Source: Berberis thunbergii
Lineage: Eukaryota > Streptophyta > Magnoliopsida > Ranunculales > Berberidaceae
Direction: 5' to 3'
Assembly: GCA_003290165.1 (NCBI GenBank)
Contig: QNQO01006223.1
Location: 1 to 64,000 of the forward strand
Length of the DNA stretch: 64,000 nt
Position numbers and translations under genes: made by a program. This document shows, piece after piece, positions 44,522 through 55,187 of the stretch. The notes under the pieces were generated by a model, which did no database searches, was not told the DNA's origin, and saw nothing but the letters and a program-made list of their open reading frames with translations. Position 1 is the first letter of the stretch; every line of letters starts with the position of its first letter.

Positions 44522-44740
44522 ATGGCTTTCTTACAATCTCCATCATCTATCGTTGAACCCATGTTACCCCTTGTGTTCTTTTCCTGTTCCCTCTTGTCTA
44601 TGTGTTTTCTCTTTGTGTTACTGTACAAGAGATTCAGGAGAGTCAAGGGAGACGAAGATGAATCAACCCATAACCCATTTTCAATCTGCAGATGTTCCCT
44701 TTCAATAAACAAAATCCATCAAAGCAATAAGGCTCACTAG
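44522..44740 (+). CDS. Hypothetical 72-residue peptide with one membrane segment
   Basis: ATG in good context (TTCCATGGC). The peptide has a hydrophobic stretch at residues 13-35 (MLPLVFFSCSLLSMCFLFVL), then RFRRVKGDEDE and a polar tail ending NKAH. I recognise no family. It sits between Harbinger-like debris, so it may be a captured fragment or chance. Evidence for expression is nil in sequence alone. Confidence 0.2.
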   Translation: MAFLQSPSSIVEPMLPLVFFSCSLLSMCFLFVLLYKRFRRVKGDEDESTHNPFSICRCSLSINKIHQSNKAH

Positions 44741-45290
44741 CTGTTTGTAGAATTTCTTACTCTCTAATGTCTAATATATTTGGTTTGTTAGAGGATATGT
44801 CATTACCAACTTCTTTTTTATCTTGCAAATAATTAGAAATCTGTAAAAGTCGTTCATACAAAGTCCGTAGATTTTCATAAATCTCTAGAAAGTCTGTAGC
44901 AAAAGTCTATGGATTTAAGAAATCAGTAGAAGTCCGTGGACAATTTAGGAGGGGGGTGTATTGTATATGGATTCTTATGGAATTGATAAATAATTTGAAA
45001 AGTCCACGGACTCTTTAAAGTGTCCACAGACTCTTTAAATTGTCCACGGACTTCTGCTGATTTCTTAAATCCATAGACTTTTGCTACAAACTTTCTAGAG
45101 GTTTATGAAAATCCACAGACTTTTACATATTTCTAATTCTTTCAAAGATAAAAAAGAAGTTGGTAAATAGTAATGAAACAAAAATGTCCATAAAATAGAG
45201 ATACATGTGCTAAAAAAATCTAGAAAAAGAAAATGTTGTTAATTGGCATCTTTAAAATAAGAAGTAAACGTCCATAAAATTGTGTTATGA

Positions 45291-46788
45291 TCATTCTTCT
45301 CCTTCATGATCATGGTCACTTTCTTCATTATCATTGTTAGCAATGTTGATGTTTGCTTGAGTTGTTGCCCACATTTGATTAGCAATACTCATTCTCCATT
45401 TATTAGCATTTTCTCTTTGCTGCTCTTGGGTTTGAATATCATCCCATTCAAAATTATCTTCATCATTCTCTACCGGATCATTTTCTGGTTTAGGAGGAAA
45501 TTCATCTGAACGACATTCTTGTCGAAGAAAATTATGCAATCTTGCACATGCCAAAACAAGCTCCGCTTGTGTCTTGTAAGGAAATGGTGGTGCTGATTTG
45601 AAAATTGTAAACCGCGACTTGAATATTCCAAATATTTTCTCAATTACGTTCCTCAATGAAGCATGACGAAGATTAAATAACTCAATTGCATTGACAGGAT
45701 GGTTTCCTGGACCGCCAAAATCTTTGAGATGATATCGAGTGCCACGAAATGGAGCTAAAAATCGATGTCGGTTTGGAAATCCACAGTCTCCAAGGTAATA
45801 TTTACTTGATCATAAAAAAATGTGCAATTAGTATGTTTATACTTTATACTATATGGTATAAAATTCAATAAGTTTGCTGCATTTTTAATGCACGTAAAAT
45901 TATACCTGATGGTATTTTGAGTCCATTTTGTCTAGAAATAACATCATTTAACACTTTCAAATCATGACTAGAACCCTCCCATCCACTAAGCACATATATG
46001 AATTGTAAATCAAAATTGCAAGCTGCTAAAACATTTTGTGATAGTTTCCCATGACGGTTCCTGAATCTACTGATCTCACGTTCAACAACCGTTGCAGGAA
46101 TATGTGTGCCATCAATAGCTCAAATACAATCCTGAGAAAAAAGAAAAATAATTACAACATATGTACAAAAAGAAGAAAATAACCAATATTAAAGCAATAC
46201 AGTGATATAAATATTTGCTATAAAACTTGCATTGTGTACCTTAAAGAAAGGATAAAACCTTGTACTTTCTCTTATGTTAGGTGGTGTGGTATCAGGTAGA
46301 AGTGGTTTAGCCGTGAACACTGGAGCTATTGTATTCAAGCTCTTCAAGATTTTGTTGAAACTTCTGCTAACAGTGAAATGAGATCGCTCGAATACCATTC
46401 GAGGTTCACTATATCGATTGTTTTGACCGACAACTAGTAAAAAGGTCGCAAGCATTTCTTCAACACAAATATATCTAGTACTCCGTAGAGGTGTTTTGTC
46501 TTGTATGATGACACATAATTTTCGAAACACTTCAGGATACATTCTGTAGACATCCCGAAATATATGTGGGTCTCCATTCAATAATTTATTCATGTATATG
46601 TATCCATTTGATGTCACCGGTCGTCGAGTCAATGGACGTCTATTACGTTCATCACTTATATTGGGCACAAAATTATATAGCACATAAATCACTGCTTGTA
46701 TTGTCGCTAATAAAATTCTCATGGCCTTGTAAAACTCTTCATCCTGTTCATCAACTCCATACATATCCATTTCACAGATTGCTATCAA
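45291..46788 (-). pseudogene. PIF/Harbinger (HARBI1-like, DDE_Tnp_4) transposase
   Basis: Exons on the minus strand: 46788-46240, 46131-45906 and about 45805-45291. The N-terminal helical part includes FRKLCVIIQDKTPLRSTRYI and EEMLATFLLVVGQNNR. Catalytic region: AIDGTHIPATVVE (first Asp), GWEGSSHDLKVLND (second), and LGDCGFPNRHRFLAPFRGTR then LRNVIEKIFGIFKSR (closing acidic residue). The C-terminus is acidic (NDNEESDHDHEGEE). Damage: DCI followed by TGA where the family has Gly in DCIGAIDGTH, and the acceptor before KYYLGDCG is off frame. All three acidic residues can still be read, so decay is moderate. It acts, when intact, with a Myb-like partner to excise elements at TTA/TAA targets. Confidence 0.85.
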
Positions 46789-47403
46789 AGCAAGTACCTG
46801 AACATATTAAAAGAACAAGGTTATGATATATTCATAATAATCGCCTATTTGAATGCAATGAATTGTTAAGGACTGAAACTGATGAAGCACCCCTGCTTCC
46901 CTAGATACTTAGGTACCTAGAACACATCTCAAATTAAGATATACAGAGATAGAGACATGGCGTTATCAAAGAATGATCGTATCCTCTAACAAACCAAATA
47001 TATTAGACATTAGAGAACAAGACATGTATCTGACAAAAAAAAAGATAACCAGGCAGGTAATGACATGAAATCGCAATCCAACATTCAACAAAATCAAATC
47101 ATTCAACACAACCAAATTAAAAATCATCACTTGCAAAATGAAATCAACACACAGTATTTAGCCTTATGCATATAAAAAAGTATCAAACTACATGACTTAA
47201 AATCCAAATGGCCTATAACTTATTAGCTTTATGCATCCCTTTGTGCCCAAGTGATCTAGTCAAGTCTTTGGTCTGGACTCATCTTCAAGAAGGTGTCTTG
47301 CTTTGTTTTAGTGTTAAGAAAACTAAGCGCAAAAAAACTGAGCACCATTATTTAATCCTGGCGGAGTCTCTTGAATAGCAATCCAACATTCGCTGTTCGG
47401 TTA

Positions 47404-47640
47404 TTATCTCTTCTCCATTGTGCCACAAATTGTTTTAAAACTGGTGACAATTTCACCAAAGCCACTTGATAAGTTTTCCAGAACTGCAGCTTGAGTAGCT
47501 ACCCCTTTTGAGTTGCTACTTTGTTCATAATCAGCTCTACTTCTTTTGCCATGAGCTCTGCTTTGTGGTGCATCATTTGCATTTTCAGTTTGCACAAAGA
47601 GAAATTGCTAATTAATGGAGAATGAATATTGCTAATCAAA
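47404..47640 (-). pseudogene. Fragment of the Harbinger Myb-like accessory ORF
   Basis: Minus-strand NANDAPQSRAHGKRSRADYE then QAAVLENLSSGFGEIVTSFK and TICGTMEKR, like the C-terminal part of the DNA-binding partner ORF of plant PIF/Harbinger elements. The N-terminal Myb/SANT part was not found. It stops at the inverted-duplication breakpoint near 47630. Confidence 0.5.
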
Positions 47641-48335
47641 TGTGGGCAGCAGCTCAAGCAAACATCAATGTTGCTAACAATGATAATGAAGAAAGTGACC
47701 ATGATCATGAAGGAGAAGAATGATCATAATACAATTTTATGGACGTTTACTTATTATTTTAAAGATGCTAATTAACGATCTTTTCTTTTTCTAGTTTTTT
47801 TTAGCACATGTATCTATATTTTATGGATGTTTTTTTGTTTCATTACTATTTACCAACTTCTTTTTAATCTTGCAAATAATCAGAAATCTGTAAAAGTCGT
47901 TCATACAAAATCCGTGGATTTTCATAAATCTCTAGAAAGTTTGTAGCAAAAGTCTATGGATTTAAGAAATCAGCAGAAGTCTGTGGACAATTTAAAGAGT
48001 CCGTGGACTTTTCAAATTATTTATCAATTCCATAAGAATCCATATACAATACACCCCCCTTAAATGATTGGATTTTGTAGATTTTATAAAAGTTTGTTAT
48101 GGATTTCTATGGATTCTTATAAATTCAATGAATTTTATAAATGTGTTATTAGTCATAGGAAACAATAAAAAACATCACCTACATTGTTATTCATGTCAAT
48201 ACAAATCATAAAACATATATCAAAACATCAATTAAACAATTGTTTGTATGTTATGAGAATTTATTTCAAATTAAAAAAAAATTAAATACCTTGAAGATGG
48301 TTCAAAAGTAATACAAATAATTATTTTACTTCAAA

Positions 48336-49065
48336 TTGTTATTCCCGCCACCGTCATCTCTCATCCCTTCTTCTTCTTTTTCAATTACCACCGCCACCTC
48401 TCATCCTCCTCATCTTTTTTTTTCTTCTTCTCCATCAATCACCACCTCCACCTCTCATCCCACCTCCACCCATTTTCATCTTTTTATTCTCAACCTCCTC
48501 CTCCTCACCTTTCCTTCTTCTTTGTTTTTTTTTTCTTTTTCTTTTCCTCCTTCACTTTTTTCTCTCTTTGTTTTTATTTTTTATTTTTCTCCTATCTTTT
48601 ATTTTTCTTCTTCTTTTTGCCCTCGCGAAGGTTTTGGCAAGTGTGGAACCTCCACAAGAGCAAAGAAGAAAAAATGGGAAAAGAAGAAGATAGGAGAAAA
48701 AAGTAGAAAAATAAGAAAAACAAAGAGAAAAGTAGAAGAAGACTAAATCAAAAGGGAAAAAAGAGAGGAAAAAAAAGATGAAGAAAGGACAAGAAAAAGA
48801 AAAAATAAGATGAAGAGAATAAGAAGAAGAAAAATAATAACAAAAAGAAGAACAATAACAAAAGAGAAGAGGAAGTGCGGGTGGTGGTGCAACCAGCGGT
48901 GGTAGGGCATGGTGGTGTGGACGAAAGTTGTAGGGCGAGGTGGTGCTCCTCTTGTAAAGAGAGAAGAGAAGGGAAGGTTGTGATGTCTTTGAGCATATCA
49001 CAAAAAAATGGGATGGTGACATCCTTTAGCGAAAATGGTGGTGTTATTTGACAATAGCAATACAA
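48336..49065. repeat. Pyrimidine-then-purine foldback element
   Basis: Almost pure C/T from 48360 to 48620, a short mixed centre, then almost pure A/G from 48660 to 48880, so the two halves can pair. The right end GGTGGTGTTATTTGACAATAGC resembles the ends of 56001-59099 (GGTGGTATTATTTAGCAACAGC). It gives long spurious Ser/Phe and Lys frames. Confidence 0.6.
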
Positions 49066-49214
49066 ATCCGTTGAAATATGTGGGGGAAAATTTGAATTTG
49101 GAATAACTCTTGTTATATATACTTTTCACTCACAAATCCTTCAAAATCCACAACTTTAACAAATTCATTAAAATCCACTATTTTTTTAATACCCTGATTT
49201 TGGTGGATTTTTGA

Positions 49215-49390
49215 AAAGCATGAATTGAATATCCCCTTATTTGGATGGATTTTTAAACAATCCTTTAAAATCAGTATTGAATACCCCTAGATTTATATGT
49301 ATCATTTTAAATCCTTAATTGAATAACCCTAAATTTTAATAGATTTTTAAAACCAACACAATCCATTAAAATTTGTAATTGAATACCACA
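49215..49390. repeat. Clustered TIR-like units ATTGAATACCCC, right cluster
   Basis: GAATTGAATATCCCCTTATT (49223), TATTGAATACCCCTAG (49273), TTGAATAACCCTAAA (49318) and TTGAATACCACAG (49379), reverse complements of the left cluster at 43868-44235. Confidence 0.55.
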
Positions 49391-49399
49391 GCCTTGACT

Positions 49400-50929
49400 C
49401 TTCTCTGTAGCCGTGCGGCCCGCACCCGCATCCTTTCCGGTCTTCTCTTCCCATCCGGATCGAAGAATAAGAATCTCTCCATTTCTTAAAGAACTGATCT
49501 GTAGAAGAAGAAGGATCCGTAGTGTAGAGAGCTCTTGTGAGTTGTGATCTCAGATTGAGACCTCTTCCTCCACCAGGTTCGTCGATCCTTTATGGTGCAA
49601 TGTTATTTCTTCTCCTCTCCCTCACATGAATTGTGTTCTTTTTAGCTTTACATTTAGGTTGACAAATAGATTTGATTGGATTCTTTTTTCACAGTAAAGT
49701 TGGTTGGTTTTGTGAAATTGATATTGATATTGAAACTTATCAGCTAGTAATTTCAGTGTGTGTCATTTGTGCCATTATGAAACTTCAGTGTAGTCTATCT
49801 TGTGAAATTGATATTGAAACTTATTAGCTAGTAACTTTCAGAGTGATGAACAAACTACTTCTACTGTTCTACACCTAAATTTAGCTGTTGATGTACCAAA
49901 AACAACCCATTTGCAATGAAAAGTTGGGCATGTGTTTAGAGAGGTGTGGGGTATCCTTGCATTATAGATGGGAGGTTGGTATTTATAGATGGCTCATTGA
50001 ATCAATATCGGACTTCATGCAACCAAACGCACCATTAAAGGTGATTGCTTTTCGGAGGAATTAGTTTCTTTTTGGATGAATCATCTTGACATAAGCAAAA
50101 CGAAGACAATGCTCTGTCCCATTTTGTATATTGGCCACATTTGATAAAAGTGGTCATAATTGATTTGTACTTTTGGGATTATAGTGGTTGGTTCGATTAA
50201 ATGCAGTATATGATGTTAAGTAATTTGAGCTTCATAAGATTATTCATAATATCAAGTCATCATCATCTGATGAAACTCGTGAAAATCAATAACCCTGTTG
50301 TCATCAAGATCAAAACAAATAGAGGATATTAAGTTAAAGACTCAGGTAAGTGTTGAAAGAGAAAGTGTTTGCGAAAGAAAATTTTGAAGTGGCGAGCCTT
50401 GGAAACATTTTCCCAACACTTTAGACTGAGAAAAGGAGTCTCAACACTCAGCTGTCTAGCCTCAACATCCCTTGCTGCTTGAGTATTAGCTCTACAGTCC
50501 AGAAAGCACCCCAAGGATTTCTTCACAGATGTTTAGCAACTCCAGTTGTAATATGGGAGTTGTGATGGCATTTATCCAAGTACATTGACACTACCACTGA
50601 CATGATGTCACATATAAACAAGAAATTAGCCATATTCAATTACTCATCAATTATAGTTTAATTGCAGTTTTGCATTATATAGTTGTAGGTATCATCATGT
50701 TTGTATACATACACATTACAAAAAAGCTAGCTTTTTATTCATTATGAATTTTCCTAGTTGAGTTCAAGCATGTTACATTCAAACTTCTTGATTGATCAGA
50801 AACAATTTGAATTTGACTGTACATGGTTTCAGCTACTTGCTGAATTTGTTGCCGAATTTGCTGAATTAAAATTTGCACCTTGGTGACTTATGATTGTATT
50901 TTGAACAAGTACAAAATGAAAAATAAATT
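49400..50929. other. Unexplained interior of hAT family A; possible captured 5' UTR
   Basis: 49420-49580 is GC-richer than its surroundings and reads like a leader exon ending CTCCACCAG before GTTCGTCGATCC (a possible splice donor), followed by T-rich intron-like sequence. No coding exon was recognised after it. This is the pattern expected of a captured gene start, but unproven. Confidence 0.3.
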
Positions 50930-51101
50930 GATGTGTAATTTGGAATCGTGGAAACCGGACCGTTTCAAACGGTTCGAGTTAGGTTCGGTCTCAATGTTCA
51001 AAATGAGGGAATCCGGACCGAATCCATTAAATTTAAACGGTCTGAGTTAGGTTCCTCAAAATTTGGAACCAATCCGGATCGTGCCCACCCCTAGTAAGAA
51101 G

Positions 51102-52316
51102 TAAAATGCTATTTAAAATATATAAAACTCTGATAGTATTTATTTAGGGAATTATTGGACAAATCCGGATTGTGTTTTCGTGAAATTTTATGAAATTTCT
51201 TCAAAAATTTTGAAAAGAAAAAAAATGTCATTTTCGAAAAATTTCAAGGTTTTTCTAATTATCATTTCTTCTAATTATTATTAATTATCTATGTACTTGC
51301 ATCTTATTTTTTCATATATTAATATACCATCGAAATTCATTATATATATTTCATGTATCTCAAAAAAATTTCTTTTTTCTTTACACCAAAAATTCCTCAA
51401 AATATTTCTTAAGATATGCATCCCGAAATTAACTCGAAAAACTAAATCACACATCTAGTAAAAAACCCAATTGAAAAAAAAATATATATTCTACTTTTAT
51501 AAACGTTCCAAAAACTCAAAAAACATTTTGCACATTCTCTCTCTTCCTTAAAAAACACTGAATTGATTTGACAAATAAAACGCTCGATTTCATGGGTAGA
51601 GAACTATCCAACAAAAATTGTCGTTTGACTAATCTGCCATTAAAATCTACTCAATTAAGTTATTCAAATAAAATCCTACCTTAGTTTTCAAGAAAAAAAC
51701 ATGCTTGATGAGGAAACCAATAAGAAAAACAAATATCCAATTGAGATTCGCAACACTAAAATCTTTTTCCTTCTTCCAAAATTTATGATACTGAATGAAA
51801 TCAAACATAAACTAATTAACTTGATTATCGAAACTCTATGTAGTTGTTATTTGATTTTTCAATTTGGATTTAAATTGTATTTCTTTTGTTGATTTCATTG
51901 AAAAGAAACCCGAAACCAACTTGTTGAGTTGTGAGTTATAATGGTGGAGAATGAGGAGTTCGTTATTTTTTTTTGAAACTAAGTTATGAAATATTTAGGA
52001 GATATTAATATTCCAAAAATCTCTTCAAAAAATTCCATCAATGCCATATGTCACGCTTCTATGGGACAATGATGCAAGGAGAAAATGTACTTGTGTGAGG
52101 CTAGGGAACCGGGTTTTGCAACCAGGTTATGCAATCATGATGATGTGGCATAATTATAGGAGTTTTTAAAACCTCGAGATACACATAAATATTTTGGGGA
52201 TTTCATCATTATTTTAAGATCACGTCACGGCACCATAGTTGCAAAAACCTAATTTCCTAGCATTTTTGGAGGAAAAATAGGAAACATGGAGGTTTCTAAA
52301 CGTGTGTTAAATTATA
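51102..52316. other. No supported gene; dispersed repeat piece
   Basis: 51290-51450 matches, in reverse, 24755-24860 (CTTAAGAAATATTTTGAGG and ATATAATGAATTTCGATGG forms on the minus strand). The frame at 51701-51892 is AT-driven with no domain. Confidence 0.4.
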
Positions 52317-52910
52317 GGTTTTTTTTGTTTAGTACTTATTAGTTATACCTATTAGAGTTTTATCCTCATTTTGAAAACTAATCGAGTTTAACACTCATTT
52401 TCTGATGAAACCGTTAAGTCCACATGATTGAATGGTCAAGACTAATTGTTGGACAATTTTACCCTAAAATCCAAAATTGCCCCACCCCCTGATTTCTTCT
52501 CTCTTCTTTCTCTCTGCAACTCTTCTTGCTCCCTGCAATTCTTCTTCTCTTCCAATAAGAACCCCACCCCCAAATCACAATCCTCATTGCCACCACCACC
52601 ACCTCCACAGCCAGAACACCCCATTGCCAGATGTTTCTTCGACCAGGCACGACTTCCTTGTCGGATTCATCTTCATCCACTTCTACTACATTTCGTTACT
52701 ATCATCATCCATTACATACGGTTTCTGCTGTTCGTCCATTCGTTGGATTTCAAAATCAAAGAGACCACATTCGGAAGGAATGTAAGGTGAAACCAACTCC
52801 CGATTAAACCAGAATAATTGATTGAGACTCTCAAGGCAGGCTGTAAGTTGAAACAAACAAAACGCCCTCCGTCATGCTTCAACTACTCTAGTAGTATGTT
52901 TTAACAATTT

Positions 52911-53180
52911 GATAGAAAGTAGTGGTGAAATGGCTTGAATGGGTGAGCGCCACCCACCCATGTGTGGAATGTTCATGGATTTAGATGAAAAGGTGGACAT
53001 GACCATTTAGTTTACTTTTCAGTTGAGAATGAAAAGAGAGTTGGTGATAGAAAGTAGTGGTGAAATGGCTTGAATGGGTGAGCGCCACCCACCCATGTGT
53101 GGAATGTTCATGGATTTAGATGAAAAGGTGGACATGACCATTTAGTTTACTTTTCAGTTGAGAATGAAAAGAGAGTTGGT
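52911..53180. repeat. Perfect 135-bp tandem duplication
   Basis: GATAGAAAGTAGTGGTGAAA...GAGAGTTGGT at 52911-53045 is repeated at 53046-53180 without visible change, so it is recent or an assembly artefact. Confidence 0.88.
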
Positions 53181-53437
53181 CAATAAAGAGAAAAAACTAA
53201 AACCACTTTTAATGTGGGGTTTTTGGAGACCCACCTCAATTTCTTGTTTTAAAAATTCTAACATCTTTCTGTGTGAAATGGTTAAGTTCGTTTTATTAGG
53301 TGAAAAAAATGGGTTCAAGAATGTGTATAAGAAATTGTTTGGGGTGGCCTACTTTGGTCCAGATTATGGACACTGAGACAAAAATTGCACATTTGATGGA
53401 GAAAGAGACTGGGGGTTCTGGCTATGGAGGTGGTGGC

Positions 53438-54800
53438 TAGGGGTGGGCAAACGGGTTAAGGATCCGCGGGTTCAAATCGAACCGGACCGTTTTGCTCTAA
53501 ACGGTCCAAATTTTAAATATGTGTTTTTAGATACGGTTCGAATCGGTCCGAATCCGTTATAAAACAATCCGATCCCGATTCCCAATTTTAAAAAAGAAAC
53601 GGTCCGGATTGGACCCGTTTCAAATCACGTTTACAAACTAAAAACCTAAATACTAACTTTCGCCTCCATCACCTTCGCCTTCACTGCTCCTCCATCTCTT
53701 CTTCTTCGTAACTCTCTTTCTCTCTTCGCCTCCATCACCAGCGTCGTTAGTGAATGAACTGAGAGGAAATTTTGCAATCTCAGCTTCTCCATCTCACCTT
53801 CTCAGCTTCCTCAGCTCTTACTCTTCTTCACTTCCCAATCTCACCTTCTCCATCTCACTCACCTGACCTCCACTTTCCCACTACAACAACAAGAATAAGA
53901 AACTCTCCTTTTCGAATCCAATCTCCAACTACAAACCCCATTTCTTCATCATCCGTCGAACCTCGGAAGGAGGACGTGGTCATTGTTGGTGCTGAAATTG
54001 CTGGTCTTGCCACTGCTCTATCCCTTCACAGGTACAAATCACACACTATCTCCCTTAAATGTTTTAGTTGAATGAAAACTTACAAGATTTAATTATGTTT
54101 TTAGGCTTGGTGTTCGATCCTTAGTGTTGGAGCAGGCCGATTCACTTCGAACTGGTGGAACGTCGTTGACCCTATTCAAGAATGGGTGGAGGGTTTTAGA
54201 TGCAATTGGGGTTGGAGATGAGCTCAGACCCCAATTTCTTGAAATTCAAGGGTAAATCAAAATTCACCATTATTTTTTTTACAATTCTGTTTTTGAATGG
54301 TATCAATTTCTGCTATAGTAATACTTTGAATGTGAATGTGTGCTATCAATTTCTGCAAGGCTGTATAATTTCCTAACCGTTGTCATGTTTGTAATTTTTT
54401 ATTTCTCGTACATTTAAGACATGTCACTTTGTTATATGAGAACCCTATGTTTCCTTCAAACATTTCTGTATTTCTGCAGTGTTATTATCATATTGTTTGA
54501 GAGATTAGTTTGAGAACCCTATCATATTGTTTCAGGACAGCTGAGCTGTAGACACATTCTATATTGTTTGATAGATTGGTTTGAATTGGATGTTTGAATT
54601 GTACTATGTGTGAATTGCGAATAGAATGATTTGTTGTAGATTTGGAACCGTAGGAACCAGACAGTTCCAAACGGTTCGAGTTAGGTTCGGTTTCAATGTT
54701 CAAAATGAGGGGATCCGGACCGGACCGGATCCGTTAATTTTAAACGGTTCGAGTTAGGTTCCTCCAAATTTGGAACCGATCCGGACCGTGCCCACCCCTA
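53438..54800. mobile_element. Pack-hAT carrying a FAD-monooxygenase gene fragment
   Basis: Termini TAGGGGTGGGCAAACGGG and CGTGCCCACCCCTA with a perfect 8-bp duplication GTGGTGGC (53430-53437 and 54801-54808). Subterminal blocks CCGTTTTGCTCTAAACGGTC and AACGGTTCGAGTTAGGTTCC are shared with 43660-51093. 1,363 bp, no transposase. It contains two exons and an intron of a host gene. Confidence 0.9.
53775..54251 (+). pseudogene. Captured FAD-dependent monooxygenase fragment (exons 1-2)
   Basis: Exon 1 (to 54031) reads a Ser/Thr/Pro-rich, chloroplast-transit-like start, then EDVVIVGAEIAGLATALSLH; donor GTACAA at 54032. Exon 2 (54105-54251) reads RLGVRSLVLEQADSLRTGGT then SLTLFKNGWRVLDAIGVGDE; donor GTAAAT at 54252. 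This is the dinucleotide-binding start of flavin monooxygenases of the plant MO1 / urate-hydroxylase-like family. The GxGxxG motif is damaged (GAEIAG for GAGIAG), there is no in-frame ATG at the start, and the substrate-binding and second FAD motifs are absent. The intron is kept, so DNA rather than mRNA was captured. Confidence 0.85.
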
Positions 54801-55187
54801 GTGGTGGCAATGGGGGTGGAGTTCCCTGTTGGAAGAAAAAAACAGTTGCAGGGAGCAATAAGAGAAAAGAAATGAGTCAGTGGGGCAATTTTGGATTTTA
54901 GGGCAAAATGGTCCAAAATTAGTCTTAATCAGTCAATCACGTGAACTTAACGGTTCCGTCAGAAAACGAATGTTAGAGTCAATTAGTTTTCAAAATGAGA
55001 GTCAAACTCTATTAGGTATAAATTAATGTGTCACTAAAAAAACCAAAAATTATAAATGGTAATTTGGATTTTTTTAGTAATCTACTTCAAATTTTGAGTT
55101 TTATTTTTAAAAGTTTAGGGTTTTTATTATTATTATTTTTTTCTGAGGTCTGGTTCAGCATGGATCCTCTTCTCCACTCTTTACAAG

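Larger units (their letters stand above)
44946..48060 (-). mobile_element. PIF/Harbinger element remnant
   Basis: The left end GGGGGGTGTATTGTATATGG and the right end CCATATACAATACACCCCCC are inverted, and TTA precedes the left and follows the right end, matching the 3-bp duplication of this superfamily. Inside are a transposase (minus) and a fragment of the accessory Myb-like ORF. The right 430 bp (47630-48060) repeats the left end (44946-45370) in reverse, including the end of the transposase gene, so the right terminus is a copy of the 3' end. Confidence 0.75.
40193..51093. mobile_element. Composite hAT-flanked unit with 8-bp target duplication
   Basis: GTAAGAAG occurs at 40185-40192 and 51094-51101. 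Between them the left terminus is TAGAGGTGGGCACGAGAC and the right terminus CGTGCCCACCCCTA, a hAT TIR pair. Inside, two hAT families meet: family B (40193 to about 43662, related to 55188-55849) and family A (43660-51093, related to 53438-54800). At their junction GATGCTCACCTAGGGGTGGG merges the right end of B with the left end of A. The outer duplication spans both, as if the pair moved, or was resolved, as one unit. Insertions inside are listed separately. Confidence 0.7.
43660..51093. mobile_element. hAT family A copy, filled with other insertions
   Basis: The left end TAGGGGTGGGAAAACGAGTT, then CCGTTTTGCTCTAAACGGTC, is nearly the same as at 53438. The right end (ACGGTCTGAGTTAGGTTCCT, GGATCGTGCCCACCCCTA) is nearly the same as at 54740-54800. 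No hAT transposase was recognised. Sequence 49400-50930 is the only large part not explained by the nested elements. Confidence 0.65.
52317..55046. mobile_element. Long-TIR (Mutator-like) element carrying a Pack-hAT
   Basis: The left TIR (about 52317-52560) includes ATTTTGAAAACTAATCGAGT, ACCCTAAAATCCAAAATTGC and CTTGCTCCCTGCAATTC. The right TIR (about 54825-55046) has GTTGCAGGGAGCAATAAG, GCAATTTTGGATTTTAGGGC and TTAGTTTTCAAAATGAGAGT. The TIRs are about 220-240 bp. AAATTATA lies at both borders (52309-52316, 55047-55054), but AT-rich flanks weaken this. The native interior has a 135-bp duplication and no recognised gene; a hAT element inserted at 53438. Confidence 0.8.

Noticed and set aside
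48336..49065. Frames of 105-156 codons rich in Ser, Phe and Lys
   Set aside because: Low-complexity pyrimidine/purine arms produce open frames on both strands.
43660..51093. Independent hAT insertion with its own duplication
   Set aside because: The 8 bp before 43660 (TGCTCACC) do not follow 51093; instead GTAAGAAG does, matching 40185-40192, so the composite view is preferred.
52442..52790. Four overlapping frames in the left TIR of a Mutator-like element
   Set aside because: Sequence is a terminal inverted repeat, partly repeated at the other end; no domain.
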